DNA of 64,000 nucleotides from Siphonodentalium dalli (lineage: Eukaryota > Mollusca > Scaphopoda > Gadilida > Siphonodentaliidae): assembly GCA_032622095.1 (NCBI GenBank), contig CP136061.1, positions 115,578,754-115,642,753 on the forward strand. Reading direction: 5' to 3'. Made by a program: the position numbers and the translations under genes. The notes beneath the pieces were generated by a model. It was not told where the DNA came from. It saw only the letters and a list, made by a program, of their open reading frames with translations, and made no database searches. Below are positions 54,001 through 57,000 of the stretch, one piece after another (positions within the stretch are counted from its first letter, which is position 1; the number at the start of each line of letters is the position of its first letter).

Positions 54001-57000
54001 CCTTTGGGGACCTCATTCTGCAATTGACGGGCACCCTAAACTCAGACTTGTACTGGGAGAATCCATTTAGTATAAAAAAGGTTAAATATGAGAAATTTAT
54101 ATACCTTCTATGTAAAAATGTATAAGATGTAACAATTGTGCACAAGTCCTCAGAAGAATGAGGTTCCCAGAAGGTGAATTTGGTGATGCAAGCCTGTCAC
54201 TAAATTCATCCTCTGGGGACATCATTCTGCAAATGACAGGCACACTATTTGCAGGCTTGTATAAGATGTAACAATTGTGCGAATAACATTGTGCCAAAAT
54301 AATCACTGTGCATAAAGGTCAAAGACATATTATGTACTTATTCCGGAGCTATGCTAGAGCCCGAAGCCGCTATCGCACGCCGCCGCCAGCCATATTGGCC
54401 ACAAGCCGCCGCCAGCCATACCAGCTGCATGAAAAAAATGTCCGCCGCGGAATTGTAAAATGGCTGAGCCGCGTGCATGGGCTTATATGTTAAGGACAAC
54501 TGTACTGCGATTTTGCAAAGAACTAAACTTCATTGCCTAATATTGGCATACTCGCATGGACACGGCATGGTTCTTATATTATCAGAACACATGGGTCTCT
54601 CAGTGTGGAATAAACTATTCCAATGCATGCTTTCATATAACTGAAATGGGATCATCCATTCAGTATTGAAAGGGTTAAATTATAAATTGTTTATTTCGAC
54701 ACAACTCAGTCTCAGACATCACTGGCATTTGTCAATATATGCACATAATATGTAGAATAGAAAAGTTTGAAATATTATATATCATTACTATCGGATTCAG
54801 CATTCAATGATGCATGCATATCGCATAATGCCAGTGATGATAGCCGTCTGTAGCCGACAGAAGTCCCAATCTAACTTATACCGATTATATAAATGGGAAA
54901 CTATACATAGTACATGCATGCAGTGTTCACGCTGGACCGAAAAAAACTTTAGCCAAAAGTTTAGCCAAATGAAAATTTTAATAGCCAAATGAAAAAAACT
55001 TTAGCCAAATGTTTTTTGGCCAAATTAAAAAAAACTTTGGCCAAATTAAATCATCGTTTTCTGGTCGGTTCACAATTGATGACTAAAACGTAAAATCTAA
55101 CAGACACAGGTAAAATACACAATAATTTAAATAATTTTTATGAACTAGAAGTATTTTTATATATATCATTTATTAAAAATTTATTAATCTTTATGTGAAA
55201 GAGTGATTGGGGGGGGGGGGGGGGATAACCCGGGATTTTGTTTTTGTTTGTTTTATATCAATATTTTGTTTTAAATCATTAAATATTTATCCTTGCGAAA
55301 ATATCTAAGTGACATCTGGAAACTAATAACTTAATATTGTTACGCCATTATCAAATTACAATCTGTCATAAAAGCATGCATATTATTTTGACTGTATCGG
55401 TATTGACGACAAATAGCCACAAAATATCTGTCGTGATTCACATTTGGCTGATTAATCTATTGTCTTACACTTGGTGCTCATAAACCTCGACCGTCATAAA
55501 TACAATGTCATCATAAACATGCATTGTGCGGGAGTCCCGTGAGTGACCAGACAGACAATGGGGGATTAGGGGATTAAATGTAAAATAATAACCTTTTGCT
55601 GTTTCGTGCAGTGACGTAATCTTTCTCCAGATTAAAACAGCCTGTTACGAACAAATTGCTTATATACCAGCGTCAATGCACACTTTACAAAATATTGCTT
55701 TCTTCACATTGTCATGATTCAACCACGGTCGGTTTAATGTCCATGCGTCTTTGAATGTCCGTCTTGTGAAAACTAAAGATGATTGCATATCACTGTGTGA
55801 TCGCTTGGTTGATAGAGTTGTCGATCGGATTTCCCTTTGTACTGTCCGCGATCGGGTTTCCCTTTGTACAGTCGGCAATATATTCCCAGTTTCGATATTT
55901 TCGGACTAGATCGTTCATATCACAGAATTGAAAACCAACTTGCCAAAATTTATGTTAGATTTGGAAATAAAAATATATTTACTGTACACTAATTTGTTAC
56001 GGAACGATATTTCATAAGTACGAAAATAATGAAATACTTTCGTCACCTAACTTCGTCTTGAATGTCGATCTATTGAGCGCTTTTATTAATTAGCTTTCTG
56101 ACTCCATGCTTTCAGTCTACATTTGGGGTAAAAAAAGTTTAGCCAAAAGTTTAGCCAAATGAAATTTTTATTAGCCAAATTCGAAAAAGATTAGCCATTG
56201 GCTAATTTGGCTACCGACAGCGTGAACACTGCATGCATGCCAGTCATTCATGTATTTTCGCCATAATGGAAAAGCCTTAACACCAAAAGAATACGCGTGG
56301 TCTGGATTTCTACGGGTTCACCACAAACGCTGAAACAAACGGGATCTATAACCGGGGATTAAGAAAATTTCGGAAACGAAATACGCTGAATGATAATGTC
56401 TCAGCCACGTATTTCGTTAGCCACGAACGTCGCAACTGAGCCGGCTTAGATAAATAACCAACCACAAAATTGGTTGAGCCAGCCCGGAAACTATTTGTCG
56501 TGGCTTCGGGGTCTAAGCTATGCCAACTGGGGGAATGTAACATTCTGCTAACATCACTGAAAATTTGAAGAAATCAATAATAGACCATTCCGATGTATAA
56601 AAAATACCACTCCATAGAAAACATCATTTGAACAATGCTTAATTGTAGATATATACTCCTCGATTCGGGACTCAAATATCGGCGATAACCTAACGAAACC
56701 GACTTCGCCATCGAGAGCCACTGTATTTAATAAATATATAAGAATGACTGTGTGCGTTGTCTATATGGATATTATATTTCTAAAAAATTACTACTTTGAA
56801 CAAGATATTCTACATTTCTATTTGATCACTCTTCCGGGGTGTTTCACATCACATTAAAGGAACTCAATCCGATCAGACGCTCCTAAATTACTATTTATTT
56901 GGCTTCGGGGGTAAAAAATATTTGATTCGAGTCAAGGAACCCACCCGTCAAAGCTCATATTGTTCAGATATAGATTTTTGAAGTTTGTGATTTCAATTGT

